From Conus ventricosus (taxonomy: Eukaryota > Mollusca > Gastropoda > Neogastropoda > Conidae): 64,000 bases of DNA. Positions within the stretch are counted from its first letter, which is position 1. The number at the start of each line of letters is the position of its first letter. The translations under genes were made by a program, and so were the position numbers. The stretch is from the NCBI GenBank assembly GCA_018398815.1, contig CM031601.1, positions 12,210,858 through 12,274,857 of the forward strand, in the 5' to 3' direction. The notes under the pieces were generated by a model that ran no database searches, was not told where the DNA came from, and worked only from the letters and a program-made list of their open reading frames with translations. Of the stretch, positions 35,335-46,106 are shown one piece after another.

Positions 35335-35410
35335 CTGAACAGCCCAATTGTTAAAGCATTAAGTTTGCAATCCAACAGGACTGGTTCGATCCCCAGGGCT
35401 CCTGACTTAC
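35335..35410 (+). mobile_element. Degraded tRNA-like SINE head
   Basis: GCCCAATTGTTAAAGCATTA, then CTGGTTCGATCCCCAGGGCT, gives a T-arm with an intact box B (GGTTCGATCCC) and a recognisable D-arm remnant, upstream of INTU exon 14. Confidence 0.5.
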
Positions 35411-35868
35411 AAATGGGCACTTCCTATCCATGAAAATCTGTTTTGTTGAGCCAGACAGTCCTCTGCCTACTCCTCCGAGATGATTATTCCGGTAGCCATG
35501 TTACTCTGAGTGATAGTGGACATTATGTGTCAATGTGCACACTTTCCTTTCCCCTTTCGTATCCCAAACCAATATCCCTTCCTCCTCTCTTCTTTGTAGG
35601 ACTCTCACATCTTTTCCTTCTTCCTTTCCTATCCAAAATCCACATGCCTCCCAGCTTGTTTCTTTTAAATACTGTTCTATCTTTCTTATGCTGTGCACAT
35701 CTCCTCACTCTTGCCTGTTGTTTTTCTCTTTAATCTCCCCACTGCCATCAGCTGCCCCACCTCCTTTAAACCTCTCACATTCAGACCCTCCCCATCCTTC
35801 CACACATGACACCCACATGATTCCTCCCATCCGACACACCCTCCCTACACTCACCACTCCCCCTCGCA

Positions 35869-36032
35869 CCCCCCCCCCCCCCCCCCCCCCCCCTCCCCCC
35901 TCCTGCTGGCACTGCAGGCCGCCCCCACCCCCCCCCCCCCCCCCTTTCCCTTCCCCTGTCCAGCGTTACCTGTGCTGGCAGCAGTGTGACAGGTGCACGT
36001 CCTCAGTGTCCAGCTGCACCACCCCCCCCCCC
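35869..36032. repeat. Poly-C tracts around the duplicated exon 13 end
   Basis: C runs at 35869-35893, 35928-35944 and 36022-36033, broken by short GC-rich segments, two of which repeat exon 13 sequence. Confidence 0.9.
35970..36017 (-). repeat. INTU: Duplicate copy of the INTU exon 13 3' end, with donor
   Basis: The exon tail and its donor (here GTAACG) are repeated about 90 bp apart, separated by a poly-C tract. This copy is intact and phase-compatible with exon 14; the copy at 36060 has two base deletions. It is either a real small tandem duplication or a mis-join at the homopolymer. Confidence 0.75.
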
Positions 36033-36059
36033 GTTTCCCTTCCCCTGTCCAGCGGTTAC

Positions 36060-36206
36060 CTGTGCTGGCAGCGTGTGACAGGTGCACGTCCTCAGTGTCC
36101 ACTGCACCAGGGTGCGCGGGCCTGGTCCACGACAGCGGTGGGGCCTGTCCTGCCAAGCCTTCCTGGTACACCCCCCGCCCCACACCGTGGCCAGCATGAA
36201 GTGCTT
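36060..36206 (-). CDS. INTU: INTU exon 13, with damaged 3' end
   Basis: The exon starts after a (GT)n-fed acceptor GACACGACAG with KHFMLATVWGGGCTRKAWQD, matching vertebrate KHYMLCVLLEAGGCASKA, and continues PGPRTLVQ. The last ~45 nt before the GTAACC donor are present twice. The copy ending at 36060 lacks two single bases relative to the copy ending at 35970, and only the 35970 copy reads on in frame (LDTEDVHLSHCCQHR) and leaves phase 2, as exon 14 requires. The true exon probably joins these, with poly-C tracts causing the duplication. Confidence 0.8.
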
Positions 36207-36214
36207 CTGTCGTG

Positions 36215-36216
<2 letters not shown>

Positions 36217-36264
<48 letters not shown>

Positions 36265-36392
36265 CACACAACAACACACACACACACGCACACACACACA
36301 CACCACACACAGACACACACACACACGCATGCACGACACACACCACACACACACCACACACACACACAACCCACACACACACACACACACAC
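36217..36392. repeat. (CA)n microsatellite with indels
   Basis: CA run broken by CAACA, GCACA and CCACA, ending just upstream of the exon 13 acceptor. Confidence 0.95.
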
Positions 36393-36429
36393 CACATTGG
36401 ACACTGTGGTGATGACACAATGGTTCAGA

Positions 36430-36915
36430 CATTGCTGTAGTGACAAACTGATTCAGACACTGATGAAGTATAATACTGATTCATGTAATGAGGGAGTTAC
36501 ACACTGATTCAGACACTCAGGGAGTTACACACCGACTCAGACGCTGAGGGAGTTACACATTGATTCATACACTGAGGGAGTTACACATTGATTCATACAC
36601 TGAGGGAGTTACACATTGATTCAGACACTGAGGGAGTTACACATTGATTCATACACTGAGGGAGTTACACACTGATTCAGACACTGAGGGAGTTACACAC
36701 CGACTCAGACACTGAGGGAGTTACACACTGATTCAGACACTGAGGGAGTTACACACTGATTCAGACACTGAGGGAGTAACACACTGATTCAGACACTGAG
36801 GGAGTTACACACTGATTCAGACACTGAGGGAGTTACACACTGATTCAGACACTGAGGGAGTTACACACTGATTCAGATGCTGATGGAGTTACACACTGAT
36901 TCAGATACTGAGGGA
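36430..36915. repeat. 26-bp minisatellite, ~18 units
   Basis: Unit ACACTGATTCAGACACTGAG plus GGAGTT, with variants (ACATTGATTCATACAC; CACCGACTCAGAC), in the intron between exons 13 and 12. Confidence 0.93.
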
Positions 36916-37352
36916 GTTACAAAGGTGTGATTATGAACATCACTGTTTCATTACATGATGTGCTTAAAAAATACAACTGAACATAGACTGATGTATCTAT
37001 GAACTTTGACCGATTCATATACTAACATAGATAACAACCATCTATCTGCTGTCAAGATTCAAATCCAGTACCTTGGCGTATGAAAGCAAAACAGAATAAA
37101 AACTCACATACCACACCTGTCAGAAATACAAGCCAAAGTCAAAACCAATGTAAATTACAACACCACACTGAGCGTTAAAGTTTCAAATTGTATGGAGTCT
37201 GTTCGTTACAAACAACAGCGCCTCCCTTTGAAGATAATGAATTCCATACTGGCATGTTTTTCAAATAAAGATTTCCGTTTAAATCCTATAAAGAAAAAAC
37301 GTTTCATTCACACTCTTGTTCAGAACCCAGCTTTCAGACACCCCCAACTCAC

Positions 37353-37577
37353 CATTCCCACAATCAACATGAACCAACGGGCGGGAGGCTCCCGGTACCC
37401 CACCGGCTTGGTCTCCATGGTGACGGAAGGTTCACGGCAAGTGAGGTGCACTTCCTGCCAGATGACCAGCTCATCGATAGGCTGGCGGGAGGCTAAGGTT
37501 AGCAGACTATGGCACTTCAGAAACCCGTAGACGTCCCGCAGATCAGAGTCCTGGAGGTGGCTGCAGACTAGATATTT
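37353..37577 (-). CDS. INTU: INTU exon 12: second longin region
   Basis: A 225-nt exon, phase 0/0, with pyrimidine-rich acceptor TTTTCCACCCAG and donor GTGAGT. It encodes KYLVCSHLQDSDLRDVYGFL, then SLLTLASRQPIDELVIWQEV and WFMLIVGM. This is one of the clearest blocks: vertebrate YLICSHLPKDDLIDI, LLPLAAKQRIGQLIIWREV and YFLLVVGL. Confidence 0.95.
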
Positions 37578-38021
37578 CTGGGTGGAAAAGAAAAAGGAAA
37601 CTGGCTGACAACAGGGTTGTATAACATTCACACTCAAAAATTCAATATTCAAAAAAAAAAATCCCTTCACTACGGGGTCTTTGTCAGCTTCAGCAAAGAT
37701 GTTGTACCTTTCAGATCACATGTTCTGCTGCAGGGCATGATTTCTTTACTTTCAAAACCTGCATCATCTTGAAACATTCCAATGGGACGAAATGCTATGC
37801 ACATGTTTGTTTCTTCATTTAGAATCATTTACCTGCCTCTTGATTTTCACATCTTTGATAATTCTGGCTTAACAAACGAGACCAGAGTGCAACTTCTTCT
37901 GTCTCCATCCTAATACACACGCAGAGTGTATAGAAGTTTTGTTTGTTTTTGAAATGTCTTTCCTTCTGCACATGTAACAGACTTTACTGCCATTGACACC
38001 AGAGGAGAGGAGGACAACACA

Positions 38022-38262
38022 GAAGAAAAGGAAGAAGAGTTTCAGTGGGGAAGGCCAAGATACTCATACTACAACAGGTGAGTAGCAAATGAGAAGAAAA
38101 AGAAGAAAAGGAAGAAGAGTTTCAGTGGGGAAGGCCAAGATACTCATACTACAACAGGTGAGTAGCAAATGAGAAGAAAAAGAAGAAAAGGAAGAAGAGT
38201 TTCAGTGGGGAAGGCCAAGATACTCATACTACAACAGGTGAGTAGCAAATGAGAAGAAAAAG
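38022..38262 (+). repeat. 80-bp tandem repeat, 3 units, containing splice-like signals
   Basis: Three virtually identical 80-bp units start at 38022, 38102 and 38182. Each holds a purine-rich AGAAGAAAAGGAAGAAGAG segment, a TTTCAG, 35 bp, then CAACAG/GTGAGT, a consensus 5' splice site on the plus strand (antisense to INTU). Confidence 0.9.
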
Positions 38263-38329
38263 AAGAAAAGGAAGAGGAAGAAGACAACAACAACGAAGAG
38301 AAAGCAGAAGAAGAAAGGGGGAGGGGGTG

Positions 38330-38812
38330 CACAAGACAGACACAGAGAGAGACAGACAGAGACAGAGAGATAAAAAGACTCAGACACAAAGACAGACAGT
38401 GACAGAGAAAACAGAAACAGAGACAGATAGACTGACAGAGACAGATATTTGACACAACACATATCTGATACAAGTAAGAGACCACAGCTTAGACTAGCAA
38501 GAGTGAGAGAGACAGAAAGTGGACACAAAAGGTATCTTGTCTTAAGAGACAAGAGCCATGGCCAGCAAAAGAGAGACAGAGACAGACAGAGAGACAGAAA
38601 GTCAGAGACACAGAGATCTGAAGAAAAAAAAAAGATGAGAGAAAGAGTCAGACAGACATAAACAAGAGACAGACAGATATCTGAAAAAAGATGTATCTTG
38701 TAAAAGAGACTGGAACTAAGGCCAGAGAGAGAGAGAAAGAAAGAGAGATAAAGAGAAAGAGACAGAGTATGACAGACAGACGGACATGAGAGAGAGAGAG
38801 TGAGACACAGAA
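38330..38812. repeat. Imperfect (GACA)n / (GA)n microsatellite
   Basis: Degenerate GACAGAGA and GAGACAGA runs, purine on the plus strand, so pyrimidine-rich in the INTU transcript. Confidence 0.85.
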
Positions 38813-38813
38813 A

Positions 38814-39900
38814 GACAAAGTCAGTCAGGCAGAACCAGACACATGATCTACAGGAGACAGTCAGTCAGGCAGAACCAGACACATGATTGACAGGAGACAG
38901 ACAGTCTGTAGTCAGTCAGGCAGAACCAGACACATGATTGACGGGAGGCAATAAGTCAGGCAGAACCAGACACTTGATTGACAGGAGACAGTCAGTCTGT
39001 CTGTAGTCAGTCAGGCAGAACCAGACACATGATTCACAGGAGGCAGACAGTCTGTAGTCAGTCAGGCAGAACCAGACACATGATTTACAGAAGACAGTCT
39101 GTCTGTAGTCAGGCAGAACCAGACACATGATTTACAGAAGACAGTCAATCAGTCTGTAGTCAGTCAGGCAGAACCAGACACATGATTCACAGGAGACAGT
39201 CAATCAGTCTGTAGTCAGTCAGACAGAACCAGGCACATGATTTACAGAAGACAGTCAGTCTGTAGTCAGTCAGGCAGAACCAGACACATGATTCACAGGA
39301 GACAGTCAATCAGTCTGTAGTCAGTCAGGCAGAACCAGACACATGATTTACAGAAGACAGTCAATCAGTCTGTAGTCAGTCAGGCAGAACCAGACACATG
39401 ATTTACAGAAGACAGTCAGTCTGTAGTCAGTCAGGCAGAACCAGACACATGATTCACAGGAGACAGTCAATCAGTCTGCAGTCAGTCAGGCAGAACCAGA
39501 CACATGATTTACAGAAGACAGTCAATCAGTCTGTAGTCAGTCAGGCAGAACCAGGCACATGATTTACAGAAGACAGTCAGTCTGTAGTCAGTCAGGCAGA
39601 ACCAGACACATGATTCACAGGAGACAGTCAATCAGTCTGTAGTCAGTCAGGCAGAACCAGACACATGATTTACAGAAGACAGTCAATCAGTCTGTAGTCA
39701 GTCAGGCAGAACCAGACACATGATTCACAAGAGACAGTCAATCAGTCTGTAGTCAGTCAGGCAGAACCAGACACATGATTCACAGAGACAGTCAATCAGT
39801 CTGTAGTCAGTCAGGCAGAACCAGACACATGATTTACAGGAGGCAATAAGTCAGGCAGAACCAGACACTTGATTGACAGGAGACAGTCAGTCTGTCTGTC
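38814..39900. repeat. ~55-bp minisatellite, ~20 units
   Basis: Unit built from GTCAGTCAGGCAGAACCAGA, CACATGATTCACAGGAGACA and GTCAATCAGTCTGTA, with alternating TTTACAGAAG / TTCACAGGAG variants, filling the intron between exons 12 and 11. Confidence 0.93.
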
Positions 39901-39930
39901 AAAACAGATATTATCAGAAACACTATTTAC

Positions 39931-39993
39931 CTTGTAAAAGAGACCAGACCCCAGGACAGTAAAAGACCTGCGAAGATACAGCTCACTCTCTTC
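39931..39993 (-). CDS. INTU: INTU exon 11
   Basis: A 21-codon exon, phase 0/0, with TTTCAG acceptor and GTAAAT donor. It reads EESELYLRRSFTVLGSGLFY then K, against vertebrate YYDMRRLYTILGSSLFYKG. The downstream intron is mostly a 55-bp minisatellite. Confidence 0.92.
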
Positions 39994-40482
39994 CTGAAAC
40001 ATATCCATGACATGCAAAAAAAAAAATTTTTTTTATCTAAATCCTCCACAGGAAAGTTTAAGCTTGGCTAAATTTCTATTTTTGCTTGTTGTTTGCATGT
40101 AGCATATATATATACGTGCAACTCCAAGCAAAGTTAACAGCACAGAGACAAAGACAAGGAAAAAATCAGCCTGTAAACAAGAACTTTGGAACAAACAATA
40201 CAATGCTGCATGTATCCCCGAAAATGGTATAAAAAAAAAGGGGAAGTAACTGGCAGAAACAGAGATGGCCGTCTTGCCTGTACCTGTTTTATCCACTGGG
40301 CATCGGTTTTCCTCTCTCATCTGTCCTGCCATTCACATTACTGCTTAAAACAATTCCCACCGAACGAGAAGCGGCAGTTTAAATACTGCCCTTTCATTTT
40401 ACAATGCTCACTTCAGCCAGCTGAATTCATTCAACTGTACTGATCTTCACCTTTCTTTGCGACTAACAGAACACTGACATGA

Positions 40483-40752
40483 CCGTGTGTGTGTGTGTGT
40501 GTGTGTGTGCACGTATGTGTGTGTGTGTGTATGTGCATGTGTGTGTGTGTGCGTGCATGTGTGTGTTTGTGTGTGTGTGTGTGTATGTGTGTGTGTGTGT
40601 GTGTGTGAGTGAGTGAGTGAGTGAGTGAGTGAGTGGTGTGAGTGTGTGTGTGTGTGTGTGTGTGGTGTGTATGTGTGTGTGTGTGTGAGTGTGTGAAGTG
40701 TGTCTGTGCCAGTGTGTGTGCCAGCGTGTGTGAGTGTGTGTGTGTGTTTGCA
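40483..40752. repeat. (GT)n / (GAGT)n compound microsatellite
   Basis: Long GT run with GTGAGTGAGTGA in the middle; intron between exons 11 and 10. Confidence 0.95.
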
Positions 40753-40918
40753 CGTGCCACTGTGTGTGCATGTGTCTACCTGCCCACGCGTATTTGTTTG
40801 TATGTTTTTAAGTGTGCATGCACATGTCTGCGTGCAATAGCACACTGTAGTGTTCTAATTGATATACAGGTGTTGAAACTGCACAGATGCAACACACAGC
40901 ATACTTCTTTATACTTAC

Positions 40919-40975
40919 AAGGAAGTCATCAAAATCCAGTGCCTCAAATTCACTGAGTATCTCGTCACAGACCAA
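40919..40975 (-). CDS. INTU: INTU exon 10
   Basis: A 19-codon exon, phase 0/0, with TTTCAG acceptor and GTAAGT donor: LVCDEILSEFEALDFDDFL. It matches vertebrate MALSDLEAADFAEL. A (GT)n-rich intron lies immediately downstream. Confidence 0.9.
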
Positions 40976-41243
40976 CTGAAAGCCACAAAAACATAAGTAA
41001 ATAACTGCTGTGTTGCAAATTCATCAGGTCAGGCTACAAATCTATTTAAGAAAAAGAAAAAAAAAAAACCTTGCTGAACTGAACCTAAACTAAAATTCAC
41101 ATTAAAGCCTCTTGCGTGATCAGTAAAAACCCAAATGTGATTTTTTTTCCTATTCTTACTTGTCAAAACGGACCATCAAAGACTTGAACCAGACTTTTAG
41201 AACACAAAGACTGACGCCAATACACACACACACACACACGTAC

Positions 41244-41445
41244 CCGGTTTTCGTCTGACAAGGGCAGTAACGGAGCAGCACAGTCGCCATCCACGCCCAG
41301 CTGTGACCAAGAGGGTGCACTCAACACAAGATCCCCCACCTCGCCAGCACCGCCGCCATTGTCTGCCCCTGTCTGGCACAGCAGGCGGTGAAAGAAGAGA
41401 GCGAAAACTTGGTCCAGCTGGCTGCTCTCCCCACTATGAAATGCC
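41244..41445 (-). CDS. INTU: INTU exon 9: start of second longin region
   Basis: A 202-nt exon with CTGCAG acceptor and GTACGT donor (the donor lies at the edge of a CA repeat). Enters phase 2, leaves phase 0. It encodes FHSGESSQLDQVFALFFHRL, a Gly-rich variable stretch, and LSAPSWSQLGVDGD. LDQVFALFFHRLL is the counterpart of vertebrate LDHFFNLFFQRAL. Confidence 0.93.
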
Positions 41446-41459
41446 CTGCAGAGGGAACA

Positions 41460-43374
41460 AGTCATGTTCTACTAAAGATGAGAAAGCTTTTTTTTTCCCT
41501 TTCAGCATCATCATAGGTCTGTGTTTCACTATATTCCACTGTATAAAGATTTTCCTGTCACTGTACACGTTCAGTTCAGGCCACTCTCCATTATGAGACT
41601 CTAAGAGTGCATTATGCATTATGTGGTGGTTGCCAAGGGATGTTTTACGTGTGCGAATAGCACGCAACACGTCATACTTCCCTTTATCTCCTCATCTGAA
41701 AGCCTGGCATCCAGCCCAACACTTACAGTGTACAGGAGTGAAGACAAAAAATACTTAAGGTTTCAACCACAGACCTAAGATCTTATTACTTCATGGGGAA
41801 GCACAATAAGCGCTTCATACAATCACAATATAAGTAACTAAGTGTGTAATGCCAACACAGATCAGTGCTGACTGACAGAAATCTCATAAACTCATCTCTC
41901 AGCAGTTTTCCATTTCATTATTTCCAGACATCTCATAAATTTAAATACACCTTGGAAAAATCTATTGGCTCATGTTAAAACTGATTAATTTAAAGGTAAA
42001 CTAAGTAATTCATACAAAGAACTGAATTTCACAAAACACATTGTGAGATACTGATGACAAAACGCACGTAACACAGGACTCTTTTTCAGTGTCATAGTGT
42101 GCAAGCCTCAACATCCAGTGGTATGTGTGGGATGGAGCCGAGTTTTTTCAATCCCCCTTGTGAACACATGGGCAGGCTCACTGGTGTTTGAACACTCTCT
42201 GTATGTACAGTCTAAGCACATGCAGAAGATCAGGTACTAAAGATTCTACAACCTGAGTCAACCTGTGTGATTATTCTTCACTAGATGACCGTATCAGCCT
42301 GCTTCTGTGAATCTTTCAATCTTCCAAGCTGCTAGAGAGCTTTCCATCCTTGGGTTATCTGGCTTGGCTATATGACTCTTTGAAGGGTACCCTGCTCAGG
42401 GTAGTCCTGACTATGACTCTTTTAAGGGTATCCTGCTCAGGGTAGTCCTGACTAAGATTTTCACTATCACAGGCGACACTGTCAAGACAACGTGTCTGTG
42501 TGGCCAATTGTTATTACGTTTACAAGCGCACAGTCTGTTGTGTCCTGCTCTTAGACTGAACAGGATAACCTCATCAACTCACTTCAGATGGTTGTGGCTA
42601 TCATTTCCCTCAAAGTCTGGATGTTACTGGCACCCTTTTCTTGTGGAACATAACCTTCTCTCCATCATTTGAAACATGTGGAACATAACCTTCTCTCCAT
42701 CATTTGAAACTCCTGTCATCCTGCTCTGGCTGACCTTCCTCTGCTGTATATCAGAGATTTCACTATAGCATGCAGGAATCCACCGGTATGTTGCACTCAC
42801 CTATCAGCCAAATCTGACAAAGTATGTGGAATTACTGAAACACAAAACTATCCAGCATGGACCAGGACACTTGGGAGAATATCGGCATTGCCAAACATTC
42901 TGACACCAGCAACTAAAATTTCAAGACGAACAACTCAGATAACATTTGTTATTCCGGAAGACAGTAAATGTCTGTGGCCCACTGGCCATGGGATAATCTG
43001 GTGATAATTGCCAACCTTTGCGATTCAAATGTCAGTTAGGGATGGAGGGATCACAAAGAAACTGTTTCTTACAGTATATGTAGTGGCATGTGCAGAATAT
43101 CATTCTGATTGTATGTGGCAATATTTCAACATGTCTTTAAAAAAAAAACAATTCTGTAACCATTACTTTTTTCCACAAAATTCAGAAAATCAAATTTTAC
43201 AAACACCAAATTCCTTATTTCAAGAAGATTCCTAAAACAAGAAAATTTGAGAAAAAAAAATTGGATCTGAAGCTATGTAACTGAAACTTACATTAAAATT
43301 TTCAACTTAATGAAAGTCTAATCTTGATTAGCTGTCTCATTAACGACAGACATGGACATCCAGCTGAGACTCAC
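41460..43374. other. INTU intron 8, no element recognised
   Basis: Mostly single-copy. Two small direct duplications are visible: a 47-bp one at about 42368-42455 (CTGCTCAGGGTAGTCCTGAC) and a 35-bp one at 42635-42710 (TGGAACATAACCTTCTCTCC). Confidence 0.6.
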
Positions 43375-43452
43375 CTGTCTACAGAACCAAACACTATCGT
43401 CAACATCCTACACAGCTCACTCATTGCACCCCGAAGCAAACACACTGGAACC
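43375..43452 (-). CDS. INTU: INTU exon 8
   Basis: A 78-nt exon too small to stand out as an ORF. It is flanked by CTGTGCAG and GTGAGTCTC and is phase 2 on both sides. It reads VPVCLLRGAMSELCRMLTIV then FGSVD, aligning with vertebrate [25 protein letters not shown]. Phase and sequence both join it to exons 7 and 9. Confidence 0.88.
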
Positions 43453-43675
43453 CTGCACAGAGAAACACACGTCAGGCCTTCAACAGGAAGCTAATCACTG
43501 GCCAACACTGCAAAACAACCACACTGAAGAGGTCAGTTATCATGTGCATGACAGAAACTCAACAGCCACAGAACACAAGGACTAGTATGTAATCAGGAAC
43601 ATGATGACAAACTGAACAGGTAGAGTGCATAGAAGCTGGTAAACGTCACAAACATGAGGAGGAATTCAGTCACTG

Positions 43676-44570
43676 GACTACATGGGAATGGCTACTGATC
43701 CTGTATGAAATGGGACCTCAGTCCCTGGAGTCCATGGGAATGGCTACTGATCCTGTATGAAACGGGACCTCAGTCCCTGGAGTACATGGGAATGGCTACT
43801 GATCCTGTATGAAATGGGACCTCAGTCACAGGAGTACATGGGAATGGCTACTGATCCTGTATGAAATGGGACCTCAGTCCCTGGAGTACATGGGAATGGC
43901 TACTGATCCTGTATGAAACGGGACCTCAGTCCCTGGAGTACATGGGAATGGCTACTGACCCTGTATGAAACGGGACCTCAGTTCCTGGAGTACATGGGAA
44001 TGGCTACTGATCCTGTATGAAATGGGACCTCAGTCACAGGAGTACATGGGAATGGCTACTGATCCTGTATGAAATGGGACCTCAGTCACAGGAGTACATG
44101 GGAATGGCTACTGATCCTGTATGAAATGGGACCTCAGTCCCTGGAGTACATGGGAATGGCTACTGATCCTGTATGAAACGGGACCTCAGTCCCTGGAGTA
44201 CATGGGAATGGCTACTGATCCTGTATGAAATGGGACCTCAGTCACAGGAGGACATGGGAATGGCTACTGATCCTGTATGAAATGGGACCTCAGTCCCTGG
44301 AGTACATGGGAATGGCTACTGATCCTGTATGAAATGGGACCTCAGTCACAGGACTACATGGGAATGGCTACTGATCCTGTATGAAACGGGACCTCAGTCC
44401 CTGGAGTACATGGGAATGGCTACTGATCCTGTATGAAATGGGACCTCAGTCACAGGAGTACATGGGAATGGCTACTGATCCTGTATGAAATGGGACCTCA
44501 GTCACAGGAGTACATGGGAATGGCTACTGATCCTGTATGAAATGGGACCTCAGTCACAGGAGTACACAGG
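43676..44570. repeat. 52-bp minisatellite, ~17 units with linked variants
   Basis: Unit TACATGGGAATGGCTACTGA, TCCTGTATGAAATGGGACCT, CAGTCACAGGAG. Two variable positions are coupled: AACGGG occurs only with CAGTCCCTGGAG (or TTCCTGG), never with CAGTCACAGGAG. Confidence 0.95.
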
Positions 44571-45728
44571 AAGCAGTCAGAAATCATGTACATGATGATG
44601 AATTCAACAGCTGAAGTACATGCATGACATGGTAAGTATTCATGTACATGAGTAATTCCACAGTTTCATTATATACAGAGAAAGAGTAAGTTGTGATGTT
44701 ACAACTAAAAGTAGTTTTATAACACTCTTAACTGTCCAAACAAATGCCTTCTCCCACTTGGTGTGGAACATCGCCATATCTTAGGATCCCCCATGCACCC
44801 ACCCACCACATGATGAAAGAAATGGGGACAGCAAGGGGCTAGCTAACTTTACCTCCATACCAACACTGGCAGAAAGAGTGATCACTATTAACGACTTCAC
44901 AACATTGCATCATATTCAAACTAGCTCGTTTTTCACTAAGCAGGAAGGTGGAAGGGCATCCTAGCATTCAGACAGGTAAGTAAATTGCAAAACTCCTTTT
45001 AGTAGTTAAGTTCCTTTCTCTCATGCTTACCTGCATAAACAAACGCCAGAATCTCAGCGAAATACAAAATTGTCTGCATATTCTCTTCACAAACAGTGCC
45101 TTTCTTGAGAGTAGAGAAGCAAGAGAGAGAGAGGACAACTCTAGAGATGACACCAAGGACACCAAACGATCAACGGACTAGCATGTCTGGCAAGCTGAGT
45201 TGAAAGTGCAGAAACTGATACTGTGAAACATGCTGCGTGATGTGAATTCAGTGGCCAGTGTAGACAGGAAAAGGTAGATTATCACTCACATAAAGAGAAA
45301 CTCAACATCTGAAGTATTAATTATTATACACACAGTAACAAACATTTCGCCGTTCTTATTTTTGTCACGTCTCTCTTTTATACCAGTCTACATTCGTAGT
45401 CTACGGAGGGATTTGTTTCTGGCCAATTCATATTTTTCTTTTCATGCAACTCACCGCAGACACAGAGAGAGACAGAGAGACGCAGCATATAAGGCTATGT
45501 CTGAAAAACATCCTTTACAATACTGACAAGAAAAGAACCAAATAAACAACTGACTTTTTCAGTCCCTCCTTTTTCTTTTCTTTTCTTTTTGGCCTGAATT
45601 TTTTTTCTTGGATGCATAAAAAAAAATAAAAGAGATTTCAAGTAAAAAGCTGAAGAATTTTCACCCCTGTAAAGTACATGGAAGTTTGGGCTGCTTCTCT
45701 ACACTGGAATGAAACACAATTGACTGAC

Positions 45729-45818
45729 CTGAGAGAAGGAGCACCAATAACGAAGATGTCACGTCCCTGCCGGTGATAAGCCACATTAATTGTCTCGCCA
45801 CCAATGACAAGGCTGGAA
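45729..45818 (-). CDS. INTU: INTU exon 7: first longin region
   Basis: A 90-nt exon (TTTTCCAG acceptor, GTCAGT donor) encoding SSLVIGGETINVAYHRQGRD then IFVIGAPSL. The match is vertebrate SSLLLNGKQIHVAYW...LLLIGLP. It needs phase 2 on entry and leaves phase 2 (AG), completed by the first base of exon 8 as Arg. The junction to exon 6 is unresolved, by a microexon, an alternative donor or a sequence slip. Confidence 0.9.
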
Positions 45819-46106
45819 CTGGAAAAGAACAAAGCATCACAAGGGTAAGATCTACTTAAAATATGAACTCACTCCACATTCTGCGTTTATCAAATTCATT
45901 TAAAAAACCAAACAAAAATCGATATAAAGATAAGAAATGGATGTCTAATTAATTGATGGGTACGGCTGTTTTCTTTAAAATTTAAAGAAATATAATGGTT
46001 TACAAATATAATGAACACCACATATATATGAACAGAGTAACAAATAAAAAATGTTGACAAGAGAAACTCTCTTAACACAACATTAAAATTTTGCTCCTTT
46101 AGTTAA

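Noticed and set aside
38814..39900. CRISPR-like array (regular repeats of ~55 bp)
   Set aside because: There are no unique spacers; the whole unit repeats, and the DNA is eukaryotic. The same applies to the arrays at 36430, 43676 and 11988.
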